From Siderastrea siderea (Eukaryota; Cnidaria; Anthozoa; Scleractinia; Rhizangiidae): a DNA stretch of 64,000 bases. The stretch spans positions 52,547,730-52,611,729 of the forward strand of contig OZ034968.1 of the NCBI GenBank assembly GCA_964030785.1, in the 5' to 3' direction. Positions 55,427 through 64,000 of this stretch are shown one piece after another. The notes below the pieces were generated by a model. The model had not been told where the DNA came from and did no database searches. It saw only the letters and a program-made list of their open reading frames with translations. How positions within the stretch are numbered: the stretch's first letter is position 1; each line of letters starts with the position of its first letter. The position numbers and the translations under genes were made by a program.

Positions 55427-55808
55427 GGACAGGGCCTCCTAATATAGATGTATTTTTGCAAAGGTTGTGACTATGGGGAAAAAGTAGATCTTAGCAAGGG
55501 TTATTGGAATCCAAAAAGAAAAATTTGGGTAACCAGGCATTTTTCAGAGATAATTAAGCAACCATAATTCCAAAAAAGGGCTAAAATACAAGGAATGTAT
55601 GGCAATTTCTTTCCAAATTTAAGCTCAATTATCTCTTACCCCTAATTTTCTTTTGGATTCTTATAGCCCTTGCTAAGATCTACTTTTTCCACATAGCCAT
55701 AAGCCACACAAAAATATTGTTGTATTAGTGGGCAAATTCTTTAAGAAACTTGAATATCCCGAGATGCGCAGAACGTATGCGCAGTGACAAAAGCAGGCAC
55801 TGTCGTCC
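55427..55808. mobile_element. TTAA-flanked foldback MITE, 382 bp
   Basis: It shares the TTAA at 55423-55426 with its left neighbour and ends at TTAA 55809-55812. The ends GGACAGGGCCTCC and GGCACTGTCGTCC are inverted repeats, and long inner arms mirror each other (AAAAAGTAGATCTTAGCAAG at 55482 against CTTGCTAAGATCTACTTTTT at 55669). ATGCGCAGAACGTATGCGCA lies near the right end. Confidence 0.8.
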
Positions 55809-55812
55809 TTAA

Positions 55813-56640
55813 TTAATTAGCATGTGTACTGATGCATATATCTAGAAAAACATTTTCCTCAATGATCTTGATAACTTGTTCAATGCATTCAGTCCCAAGC
55901 TAATCCTAATGATTGTCCCATATTCTTTTACTTGAGAATTTTAGAGTTCATCAAAGCAGTGCCCTAGTCTGGCTGGTTATTATTGTCTTCTATGAACTTG
56001 AAATTGATTTACCTGTTAGGAGAAATCTGATATGTCTTGGGCTTGGTTCATGCGATCAATAATGCCTGGCTTTCTGAAGTTATTTCTACAGGGTAAATTA
56101 AACCAGATACCGATTTCTTTTGGATTGTAGACTGTATTGTTCTTAAATTGCTATCTTGGATTATTGTTTGTTTGCCCAGGCTTTCAAACAATTGAAATGA
56201 TATGAGGTAGAGAATCACTGAAGAATCTGTTGTAGAGTTTCAACCAAGTACTGTAAAGTGAGTCTTAAATTTGGGGTCATATTGACCTGAGGTTTCCAGA
56301 GTTTTAGAGTTCAAAACAGAAATGTACATTACTTTTTTCTCCTTTGGATAATAAATAATAGTGTTACTACAGGAGCTATGCCACATGACTCAACCTAAAA
56401 AACAATAAATTAGCCTGGTAATTTTTTCACCTTGATCATTTTTAAATTATTATTTGTCCCAATCTTCTCTTGTCCTAACCTTCCATGTTGCTTTTCTATC
56501 CATCTTATGTACACTAGTTATATCAGCTGTACATATAACAATAACATGAGATTTACTGCATGGGGAAGTGTTCACACGTAGGGAAATATTCCCATTTTAT
56601 TCCCAACTTTCAGAACAATTGGGAATAGTAAATCCCATTT
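55813..56640. other. Stretch without a gene
   Basis: AT-rich with short frames. From about 56570 it holds GGGAATA..TCCCATTT units that resume at 57520 after the inserted element C. Confidence 0.4.
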
Positions 56641-57510
56641 TAGCGGAGCCAGCGCGCTAGCGCGTCAGCGGAGCTCCATTGCTAAGGAAATTTGGTAACC
56701 TATGAAGCCCAAAAATTTTGGTAGTGACGTAATAGTCACGTGACCGTCCGTCCGTCCACACCAGAGGGCTACCAATACACTTCATACACTGGATAGAACC
56801 CTGTGCTGAATCCCGTGTGTTTTTGGCGCGAAATCGCATGTTGACCCGCGTTGTGGCAAAACAAGCAAAGACAACAAAAGTCAAAAACAAATTTGTTAAT
56901 GGAAAAAAAAAGTTCAAAAGAACGCTTAGTTGTCTTTTTGGTGGAAGGGGAAAAGTTCAATTTAGGCAAAAGAAATTAGGCGATAAAGTTCAGGCAAAAA
57001 GTTCAAATTTGCCTCGTCGGTTCTGTTCAAACTCGGTCGGCACACCGCTTGAGTTCGCAGCTTCTCGCAGCGGTTTCGACGCCAAATATAGCAGAGCTAG
57101 TGCTTTTTGGTTTTTTTCTGTCCACAACCATGGTTTTTACGGCGTTTCAAACCATTTTGCCAGGAAAAACACCAGCATTTTCATGCTGATAGGCAGCTTG
57201 TCACGAAGAAAGAAATAAGTATTAAAATTAACTTCTTCAATAACGACAAATGCCCATGGCCTAGTGGACTAGTCACCGGCATCTCACGCCGATGAGCCGG
57301 GTTCGACACTCAGCGGGAGCAGGTACTTTTTTTCTTTGTTTTTTTTTTTAATTTAACGACTTGAATGAGAGTGTTTTCACAAATTAATAACTGCCAGCAA
57401 AAACAAAACAAAAAAAACAAAAAAAAAAACAACAACAAACAAACAAAAAAACAGTGTCAGACAAAACCAAAAGGGGGGCTCCACTTTTAGGCTTGGCTAA
57501 ATCTATATAT
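56641..57510 (+). mobile_element. tRNA-headed element C
   Basis: Opposite orientation to A and B: AGCGGAGCCAGCGCGCTAGC at the left and CTTGGCTAAATCTATATATT at the right. It contains the GTCACGTGACC block, a short CGTCCGTCCG run, the coding-like block 56817-57218 and the tRNA-like segment 57252-57322. It is inserted in a tandem array of GAGAATATTCCCATTTTAT-like units that lies on both sides. Confidence 0.8.
57252..57322 (+). other. tRNA-like segment in element C
   Basis: A-box TGGCCTAGTGGACTAG, anticodon-arm-like CGGCATCTCACGCCG (CTC, Glu-like) and B-box GGTTCGACAC with the usual spacing. Not a functional tRNA: the acceptor stem is poor. Confidence 0.7.
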
Positions 57511-57513
57511 TAT

Positions 57514-57690
57514 TCCTTTGAGAAAAACGCGGTTTATATCCCTTTTTATTCTCAACTTTGAGAATAACGGGAGAATATTCCCATTTTATAACCAAATGGA
57601 AACAACAGGAGAAAGTATTCTCATGCCATTCACAATGTTGAGAACAACAGACGGGGTATTTCCATATTATACACAACACTGACAATGGCT
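57514..57690 (+). repeat. Degenerate minisatellite, about 60-bp unit
   Basis: Three units with ATTCCCATTTTATA-like, GAGAATA/GAGAACAACAG and CACAATGTTGAGA motifs. Related units precede element C at 56575-56640. Confidence 0.65.
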
Positions 57691-57919
57691 GCGGTCACAT
57701 CTACGACGTAACTAAAGTTTAACTTAAGTTAGTCTCAAGTTACGTGATGTCATACCTAACTTTAGTTAGTGCTTTCGGTCGACTTTGCGGTCACACCACG
57801 CAGTTAACTACAGTTAGTTCTAATTAGCCTATGGATGACGTCAGAATTAAATTAAAAGAGGTTCGTGAACGGCCCTTATTGTTGATCCGCGAAATGTCAA
57901 CATGGTTGACTGACATAAA

Positions 57920-59182
57920 GTGTGTCTAGTTTTTCTTATTTATTTTTTTCAAGCGGCAAACCATTGGAGAAAAATGAGAAATAAGCTGAGAATTTTAACG
58001 GATGCTCGACGCCGAAGAAGGCAAGTCTTACTGGTGCTGACATTGGTTATATCCGCGGTACATTTTGGCACTGATGTTCGTCCATGTCGAGCCTGGTCTC
58101 TTCCACGACCTCAAGGGTGGTTTAATCTAATGTTAAACACGCCCATTTACAACTACGATCCTTGCTGGCGCCAGCACTTCAGAATGTCTCGACGAACATT
58201 TCAGTTCATAGTAAACCTGGTCAGAAATTCAATGGAAAAATGAGATACTCGATTCAGGGAAGCAGTTAGCATAGAGAAACGAGTTGCAGTGGCATTGTGG
58301 CGTCTTGCCAGCGGGAATGCGTACAGAACTGTTGCCTCCACGTTTGGAATTGGAAAGTCTACTGCTGTCGAGATCACAAACAGTTTTATTGACGCCTTAA
58401 ATGAACTTTATCAAGATTGGATGACATTTCCTGCATGACAGTGCAAGAGACCGGTGAAGCCATTCAGTGATTCTCTGATAACAATCTGTTCAACATACCG
58501 CAGATTTTGGGTGCAATTGATGGATCGCACATCCCTATAAAGGCTCCTAAGCACAATAAGGAGAGCTATTTCAACCAGAAGCATTTTTACTCTATGAATC
58601 TCCAAGCAGTTGTGGGCTTTGATGGTCGGTTTTTAGATATATCAGCAGGTATTCCAGGTAGCATTCACGACGCCAGGGTACTGTGAATAAGTGGACTTTA
58701 TGGTAGAGTACTAAGGAACGAAATTCTCCAAGGGCCTTACATAAATTTAAACGGTGTTTCTGTTGGCCCTTTTATTGTTGGTGATTGCGCCTACCCAGTT
58801 TTCCCTTGGCTTTTGAAACCTTACCGGAATCTGCGTAATTTAGACCAACAAAAGTTCAATTTAACACTGTCCTGAGCAAGATTCGTTGATTGTGGAGTGC
58901 GCACTTGGTGTGTTGAAGGGAAGGTGGAGATGTTTGCGAAAAGAATTGGAAATCTTAACAGAAAATGTCCCAGGAACGATAGCTGCTTGTTGTATTCTTC
59001 ACAACATCTGCATTGAAAATGGGGAGCCAGATCCCGACGTTGATGACAGCGACGACGATGATGATAGCGATGATGATTTTGTTGATGGGGGAGCAAATGC
59101 CAATGCAGACGCAGTCAGGGATGTTTTTGTGAAGAAATCTTTTAAATTTGTAAACAAAAAATGCTTTTTTGAGTTCTGTTGA
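57920..59182 (+). pseudogene. PIF/Harbinger (HARBI1-like) transposase, decayed
   Basis: The DDE nuclease of a Harbinger DNA transposon. The N-terminal part has WRQHFRMSRRTFQFIVNL, then VALWRLASGNAYRTVASTFG and IGKSTAVEIT (helix-turn-helix-like). The catalytic Asp residues are in GAIDGSHIPIKAPKHN (58519) and VGDCAYPVFPWLLKPY (58783); the Glu is in IVECALGVLKGRWRCLR (58895). An acidic C-tail follows. TGA codons at 58241, 58436, 58468, 58684 and 58873 and frameshifts near 58440 and 58875 kill it. GGCTGCGGTCAC at about 57687 may be the left terminus. A convergent Myb-like gene lies at 59593-60234, the usual Harbinger pair. Confidence 0.9.
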
Positions 59183-59592
59183 TGTCAACTCTTTATGTGA
59201 CGGAGATAAACGCTTACATTTGGTGCGTGTAACATTTGTAATATTTACTTGAATAATGAAACTTTAACTTAACTGAAATGTCTTAAATAAAATCAAGGCG
59301 GAACCTTTCTCATCAAGTCTAATCAAGAGTTCGACAACCTGATCAATAGTTCGTTAATAATTGTCATTAAATGTTCACTTGAACATTGAACACAACATGT
59401 CACCAGTGATTGTAACACCGAATGGAATGAGTTTTATAGCAACTAAATAAACAACCTGACTTACAATTTGTTAATTATTGCCATTGAAATTTCCTTTTGC
59501 CTTTTCTTCAGACTTCTCTCCTAACTGTATCAATCTCTCCATCATTTTGTCATCTCTCTTTTGAGCTTCTTGCAGGAACTTTACCTGCTTGT

Positions 59593-60234
59593 CTAGAACA
59601 TTAATGAGCCCCTTTGAGCTGCCTTCCTCTTCTGGTTTCTTGCCATCTTACGTAACCTTTTACCGGGTGTTTGCTCCAAATTGCTTGACTTGCGGTCGCG
59701 ATCGGCCTTGCATTTTCGCGCTCCTTTTGATTTAGAAAGTGTGAACATTTCATCTCCATCACCAAGTTGATCTACGTGACCCTCGTCTTCCTCTCGATCT
59801 GTGGCCTTTCTTTTATTTTCGTATCCACCTTTACTGGAATAAAAAAGAAACGGTGGCTCGATTTCATCCCTGGAACCAAAAACACGATCGACCATGCCAA
59901 ACCAGAAAGGTTTGGCTTGGGTTTCCTGGCCTGTTTGTGATTCTTTATCTTTAATCTTCTTGTGATCTGACTTTAGGTTATTTATCTTCTCCTTCACTTG
60001 TTGCAGGGTTCTGGGGGCCATGTTTCTGCTTGCTAATTCCCGATTGAAATCCTTCTCAAGGTTTTCCCATCTGCCTGAATTGGCTTTTGTTGTTTTACTA
60101 GGTAAGCTTTCCCAGGGAATAAGCAGTTTTGTAGAGTTCCCACAAAAGAGAGGTTTCTGTATCCGTCCAATCTCTTCTCTGTCTTGGACACTTTGAAGAA
60201 GCAACAGTTTGCGGCGAGTTTGGCCCGCCTTCAA
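59593..60234 (-). CDS. Harbinger-associated Myb/SANT-like DNA-binding protein
   Basis: 213 codons, open. The SANT-like part has SGRWENLEKDFNRELASRNM, PRTLQQVKEKINNLKSDHKK and IKDKESQTGQET, the trihelix pattern with the spaced Trp and the basic third helix. AKPFWFGMVDRVFGSRDEI and a long basic tail with KRLRKMARNQKRKAAQR (nuclear signal) follow. Harbinger elements encode such a protein, which brings the transposase to the nucleus and the transposon ends. The transposase here is dead but this frame is intact. The first residues before SLPSKTTKANSG may be partly non-native. Confidence 0.75.
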   Translation of the reverse strand: MKAGQTRRKLLLLQSVQDREEIGRIQKPLFCGNSTKLLIPWESLPSKTTKANSGRWENLEKDFNRELASRNMAPRTLQQVKEKINNLKSDHKKIKDKESQTGQETQAKPFWFGMVDRVFGSRDEIEPPFLFYSSKGGYENKRKATDREEDEGHVDQLGDGDEMFTLSKSKGARKCKADRDRKSSNLEQTPGKRLRKMARNQKRKAAQRGSLMF

Positions 60235-60498
60235 TGCCAGGTACAGCCTGATATAATATGTTTTGTAGAACTGAAGATATGACTTTTTATATTTGGGGTA
60301 ACTGAGGGTTCAAAACTTTGACTGAATGATTTTGCCTTATTAAAGAGACAGTATTTTACAATCAGGTTTCCGTTCAAGGAGTATATTGATTGGTAATATC
60401 GGGACTCTTTTATATTGGGGATTTGGGTCACCACGTTTTGGTCATTAACTTTTATTAAAATTAGTGGCTCCTAAAAGAGCCGTTTTGGTTTTTGGGAA

Positions 60499-60762
60499 CT
60501 ACTTCCCAGAAGCTTTTCCCTGACTAGCGACAACAATGGGAAGGACACTTTGTAAGTGACCAATATACGTGGCACACTTGTCTGCATTCACACTTTCATT
60601 CCAGAATCTTGAGATGCCGTCCACAAGCTGTTCTTTGGTGTGCGGTTTGACAACGGTTCTGATGAGGTGCTTCAGCTCATGCTACAGTAGCTCTACCGGG
60701 TTGAGGTCGGGTGATTCTGGAGGGGTCTTTCACCAGTTGATGTTCTTCTCCTCCACGAAGCG
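60499..60762 (-). pseudogene. Tc1/mariner transposase C-terminal fragment
   Basis: The minus strand reads RFVEEKNINW, stop (60730-60732), KTPPESPDLNPVELL, stop (60682-60684), HELKHLIRTVVKPHTKEQL, VDGISRFWNE and IGHLQSVLPIVVA, ending at the natural stop 60499. SPDLNPVE holds the third acidic residue of the DD34E triad. The upstream two thirds of the transposase are replaced by hAT sequence from about 60768. Two in-frame stops show decay. Confidence 0.85.
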
Positions 60763-60767
60763 TGCTG

Positions 60768-61560
60768 TACACAGTGGACGGATACTAAGGACTGGATTCT
60801 TGTATCAGCCTTTAATCTGGTGGCCAGTCCAGACCTTTCTCCCAACATAGCACTTGCACCATCTGATGCAAAGCTCTTAAACCATTCAAAATTGAGACAG
60901 CGCTTTTTGATGACTTTCAGAAGGACACTTACAATCGTTTTAGAATCTGCCTTGTCTGAGTTGGCAAGAACATTTTCCAAACAGAGAAAATTCACCTGAA
61001 CCTTTTCACTACTCTTGCTGTAATGTTGAATGAAGCCAATCATTTGCTGTAAATTTTCAATGTCAGTCAGATCGTCAACCAATATGCCAAATGGCCCAGT
61101 TATATCTGAAAGGAGATCATTCTGAATCGTTTCACCTAACAGGAGCAGTATGTTTCGAAGGGAACCCGCTGACATGTGGTTGAAGCCACTTATGTCACAA
61201 CCCAGGTTCTCAACCAACTTCAACAGACTCTTCACCTTTACATTTGATATCCACTCCTTTGCCAACCAATATAGTCAGTGAAAAAACCTCAGCATTGTGG
61301 TCAAGCTCTTTTTGAAAACAAGACAACCAATTCATTAAAATGGCAGTTATTGCATCCTTGTGCACTTTGTTACTAAGTGTTCTTCCAGACAATCCTTCTT
61401 TAATCTAGTACTTGGCTCAGCAGAAAAAAAAAACCTTCTTTTGTGGACTTTTCGCAACAAACATCTTGCAGATAAGACAGTATTGGCCTTCTCCTTCAAT
61501 GTACACCAGCCACCACATCTGTACTTAGGGGTTATAAGCCAAACTCTTGTCAAAGATGAG
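60768..61560 (-). pseudogene. hAT-like transposase, frameshifted
   Basis: Three frames together give the order of a TTF-finger hAT protein. STRLKKDCLEEHLVTKC (zinc-finger end) is followed by HKDAITAILMNWLSCFQKEL, then EWISNVKVKSLLKLVENLG and ILLLLGETIQNDLL. GILVDDLTDIENLQQMIGF carries the first catalytic Asp region and FEWFKSFASDGASAMLGERS the second. Shifts occur near 61375 and 61260. After SLVSVHC the C.H helix-dimerisation part is replaced by the Tc1 fragment. It resembles the ZNF862/ZMYM6-type group. Confidence 0.8.
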
Positions 61561-61852
61561 GCTGTGGTTAAACATCTGCTTCTTCTTTGTGGTTTTAATA
61601 CACTCCCTTTTTTCTTTAGATACACCCTAGCAGTCACGCTTCTTGCACAAAACGTAGTGGTGAATCTTCTTCTTTTGCTGCTCCACAGAAAAACTATCCA
61701 TGACATCACTCTCGGACTGTACACGTGCAACATCTGCATAAAGAGAGTGTTTACGATTGTTTGAACCTTTGTCATCATAGGGTGGAAGTGATTCAAAACA
61801 TCAGAGTAGCCTAGTCAAGAGGGTGGGAAAACGAACAAGAAACGTCTCACAC

Positions 61853-62000
61853 CTGCAGCAGCCTGTCCCTTGGAAGCCGTTTCAGTGACTTCTTCCTGGG
61901 CCTCGTAGCTTGACACGCTGGTGGGCAATTTTTGACTTAGAGTTCCCTCGCTGTCTTCAGATCTTGGAGATAAACTCGAAGTAGAAGACCTGGTGCATCT
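61853..62000 (-). CDS. Possible upstream exon of the hAT-like gene
   Basis: An acceptor TTTTCATTAG and a donor CTGCAG|GTGTGA bound a frame rich in Ser, Glu and Thr (SSLSPRSEDSEGTLSQKL). Position and strand fit an N-terminal linker of the hAT protein; no domain. Confidence 0.35.
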
Positions 62001-63308
62001 AATGAAAACAGTGAGGAAATGTTGAACGATTCGGAGCAAATACTTGCTATTGTTGCATCAGTGTGATTTTTCGCTACTCCCTACAACAAATTTTAGTGTA
62101 CTGAACATGAAAAGTGAACTTCTTCTGTTTCGTGTTAAATGAAAAGTGACAGAGTATGTGCTTCAAGTAACAATTTTTTCAATTTGTTATGAATTCGTGC
62201 TTTAGATAGACTTAAACCTATGTTGAATGAATTTTTGAGTCGCCTGACCAGTTCCCCATTAAAGTTTCAAAGTTTCGCTTTATTCCAGAAGAACTCGGAC
62301 TAACAAAACTGTTTTTGTTGTATTTCATTTGCAACTAAAAAGTCTAAAAAGGCAATTCACTTGTAAATTATAATTTAACATCTGACAGATTCATGAGAAA
62401 TGGTATTTGTTTTGCAACCAAGGGACTAATTCAATTAGCTTGTTCCTCATGTTCATTCACGAGACAGGTGGTTGCAAAATAAATTAACCTATGGTAACTT
62501 TAACACTTGGAATGTCTTGTAGTTTCTGAATAACGCTAAATACCGCTGGAACAACCAAAAAACAAAAACAACGCTGAATAATAGTCTATGATCAAATAAA
62601 AGATGTTGATTTATTTAATTATGACAATAAGAGTTAAAATCTGGGCAAAAATATCTTCCTCTATAATTAGCCACATCATTGGTGTGAAGTATTACTTTAG
62701 GGTACAATAAGTACCCGGGACCTCGGGCATTGGGTGCTTTTGAAAACCCTGATACAGACACCCCAACAATAGGTAATCTTCTATTCCGCTGTATTGTTAT
62801 TGCCATCTACAATAATGAACTACCAGTTGATCAACATACTGTAGCTTTTGTGGTTAATTGTTCAACGTACTGAGATTGAATCGTATTACTTGGTCAAAAC
62901 CTTAAGGGTTAAAAGAGTACCATTATTGTATTAAAAGTATTGTAATTTGCACTTAAATTACTCAAATCTCCCTGGATATAATGACAATAGGCAGTAGTTC
63001 TTTTAAAGGGTCTCACAAATTTAACTTAATTGACCATGTGACAGTCTATCAGCAAGTCTCATAGTTTTAATACTCTATGAACCTCAACAATTAAGAATGC
63101 TAATTCAAAGGGCATATCATGATCATATAATTTGAGGTTGCACACACAAGATATAAGAATGATGTATAAACCCAATGTTTGTTTTTTGAGATTTCCAGTC
63201 AGATAAAAGGAGCAGTGACATACCTCTCCTTGATGACTAAGTTTATTAGATATTCATCTAATGTGTTCCTTACCCTAATCTGTGCATCATTCTTTAACAT
63301 CGCTTTTT
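62001..63308. other. AT-rich stretch without a recognised gene
   Basis: Short frames only; no repeat shared with the rest of the window was found. Confidence 0.4.
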
Positions 63309-63441
63309 AACACTCAACAAAGGTCACTTTTAGGAGCTTGAGGACAGTTATAGTGTTCCACTTTCCCTTTGCAAGCTCTGCTTTGAGCTTGCTTATGTTT
63401 TGATCAGTGGTAACTGCATCATCCACTTCCATTTCAAGCCC
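63309..63441 (-). CDS. Possible terminal exon, unknown protein
   Basis: The acceptor CTTGCACTAG precedes GLEMEVDDAVTTDQNISKLK and AELAKGKWNTITVLKLLKVT, with a TAA at 63309. Amphipathic, coding-like composition; the preceding exon is not recognised. Confidence 0.3.
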
Positions 63442-64000
63442 TAGTGCAAGTGAAAAACATGATAGCATGGCGCCAGGATAATATAAATTCACTGGCACTA
63501 AATTTGTTTAACCCACTGACACCCGGCAAGCTTTGAAAAAATGGTACTTTCAAGCACCAAATGGCCTTTTTTAGCCCTGTTTGATCCAGTTTCATTCCAA
63601 TCCTCATTAAAGTGCTTTCTAGCATAAACCGTTGGCGTTTCGTTGGGTTTCAGGGCGTTTTCTAGCATTTTGAGTTCGGGCATGCGCACGGTTCAAAGCC
63701 TTAAAGCTCATTTGAAAAGGAAAGAGTTGGCCAAAAGTAGCAGTCGATGAGAAGGCCATGATTTTCTTGTGTTTTTGAGGTAAAAGTTCCTTGGTTTCCT
63801 GGCTGTTACTCGGGCTAACTTGATCCAATCATTGTTGTTCAGGCATCATGTACAAGATGTTTTTGCGTTCCATCGACTGACCACCAAAGCTTTTCAAGGT
63901 CACTTTAACTGATGACATCACAAGTGGAAGAAGGTGCCTGCTCTTTCATGGGTGCATACGGGTGCAACGGGCGTCAGTAGGTTTAGAAACTTCTGACTCA

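Noticed and set aside
61360..61764. 134-codon plus-strand frame
   Set aside because: Antisense shadow of the hAT-like transposase.

Overview
The window looks like animal nuclear DNA, most likely from an anthozoan cnidarian such as a stony coral. It is AT-rich, its genes have GT-AG introns, and single-copy coding sequence is sparse. Cnidarian-style mobile DNA is abundant: PIF/Harbinger, Tc1/mariner and hAT remnants, Penelope-like fragments with a GIY-YIG domain, non-LTR reverse transcriptase fragments, TTAA-flanked elements and many foldback MITEs. The clade assignment is inference. No rRNA gene, CRISPR array or bacterial-type operon was seen.

Layout. 0-7.4 kb: no convincing gene; a 2.2-kb imperfect palindrome (about 2938-5131) and small repeats. 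7.4-14.1 kb: a complete four-exon class A (rhodopsin-like) GPCR gene with clean splice sites, coding about 335 residues. 14-22 kb: repeat-rich DNA with a 213-bp tandem repeat, a foldback element, hairpins and relics of a tRNA-headed element family. 22.2-35.7 kb: a second copy of the GPCR segment, now a pseudogene. Its DRY-box glutamate codon is a stop, its last exon is deleted, and it has taken insertions that include a composite of about 7.8 kb in intron 1. 37.5-43.8 kb: a giant palindrome of about 6.3 kb, itself hit by two LINE fragments and one tRNA-headed element, carrying a broken Cys-rich coding block on both arms.

43.8-49.5 kb: Penelope-like fragments, a second tRNA-headed element and a RecQ-like helicase fragment. 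50.3-53.3 kb: a plausible multi-exon gene of unknown function on the minus strand, with an internally duplicated lysine-rich exon. A Cys/His-rich open frame lies head-to-head with it at 53.4-53.75 kb. 53.85-55.81 kb: two TTAA-flanked inverted-repeat elements that share one TTAA. 56.6-57.5 kb: a third tRNA-headed element. 57.7-62 kb: a cluster of dead DNA transposons: a Harbinger transposase with its convergent Myb/SANT-like partner, a Tc1/mariner C-terminus and a hAT-like transposase. 62-64 kb: little, apart from a possible terminal exon.

The only gene that looks intact and assignable is the 9.2-13.05 kb GPCR. The two GPCR copies form a natural before/after comparison, because most insertions in copy 2 can be delimited against the empty site in copy 1. 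All alignments were done by eye; coordinates of repeat edges are approximate to about 10 bases unless a target-site duplication fixes them.
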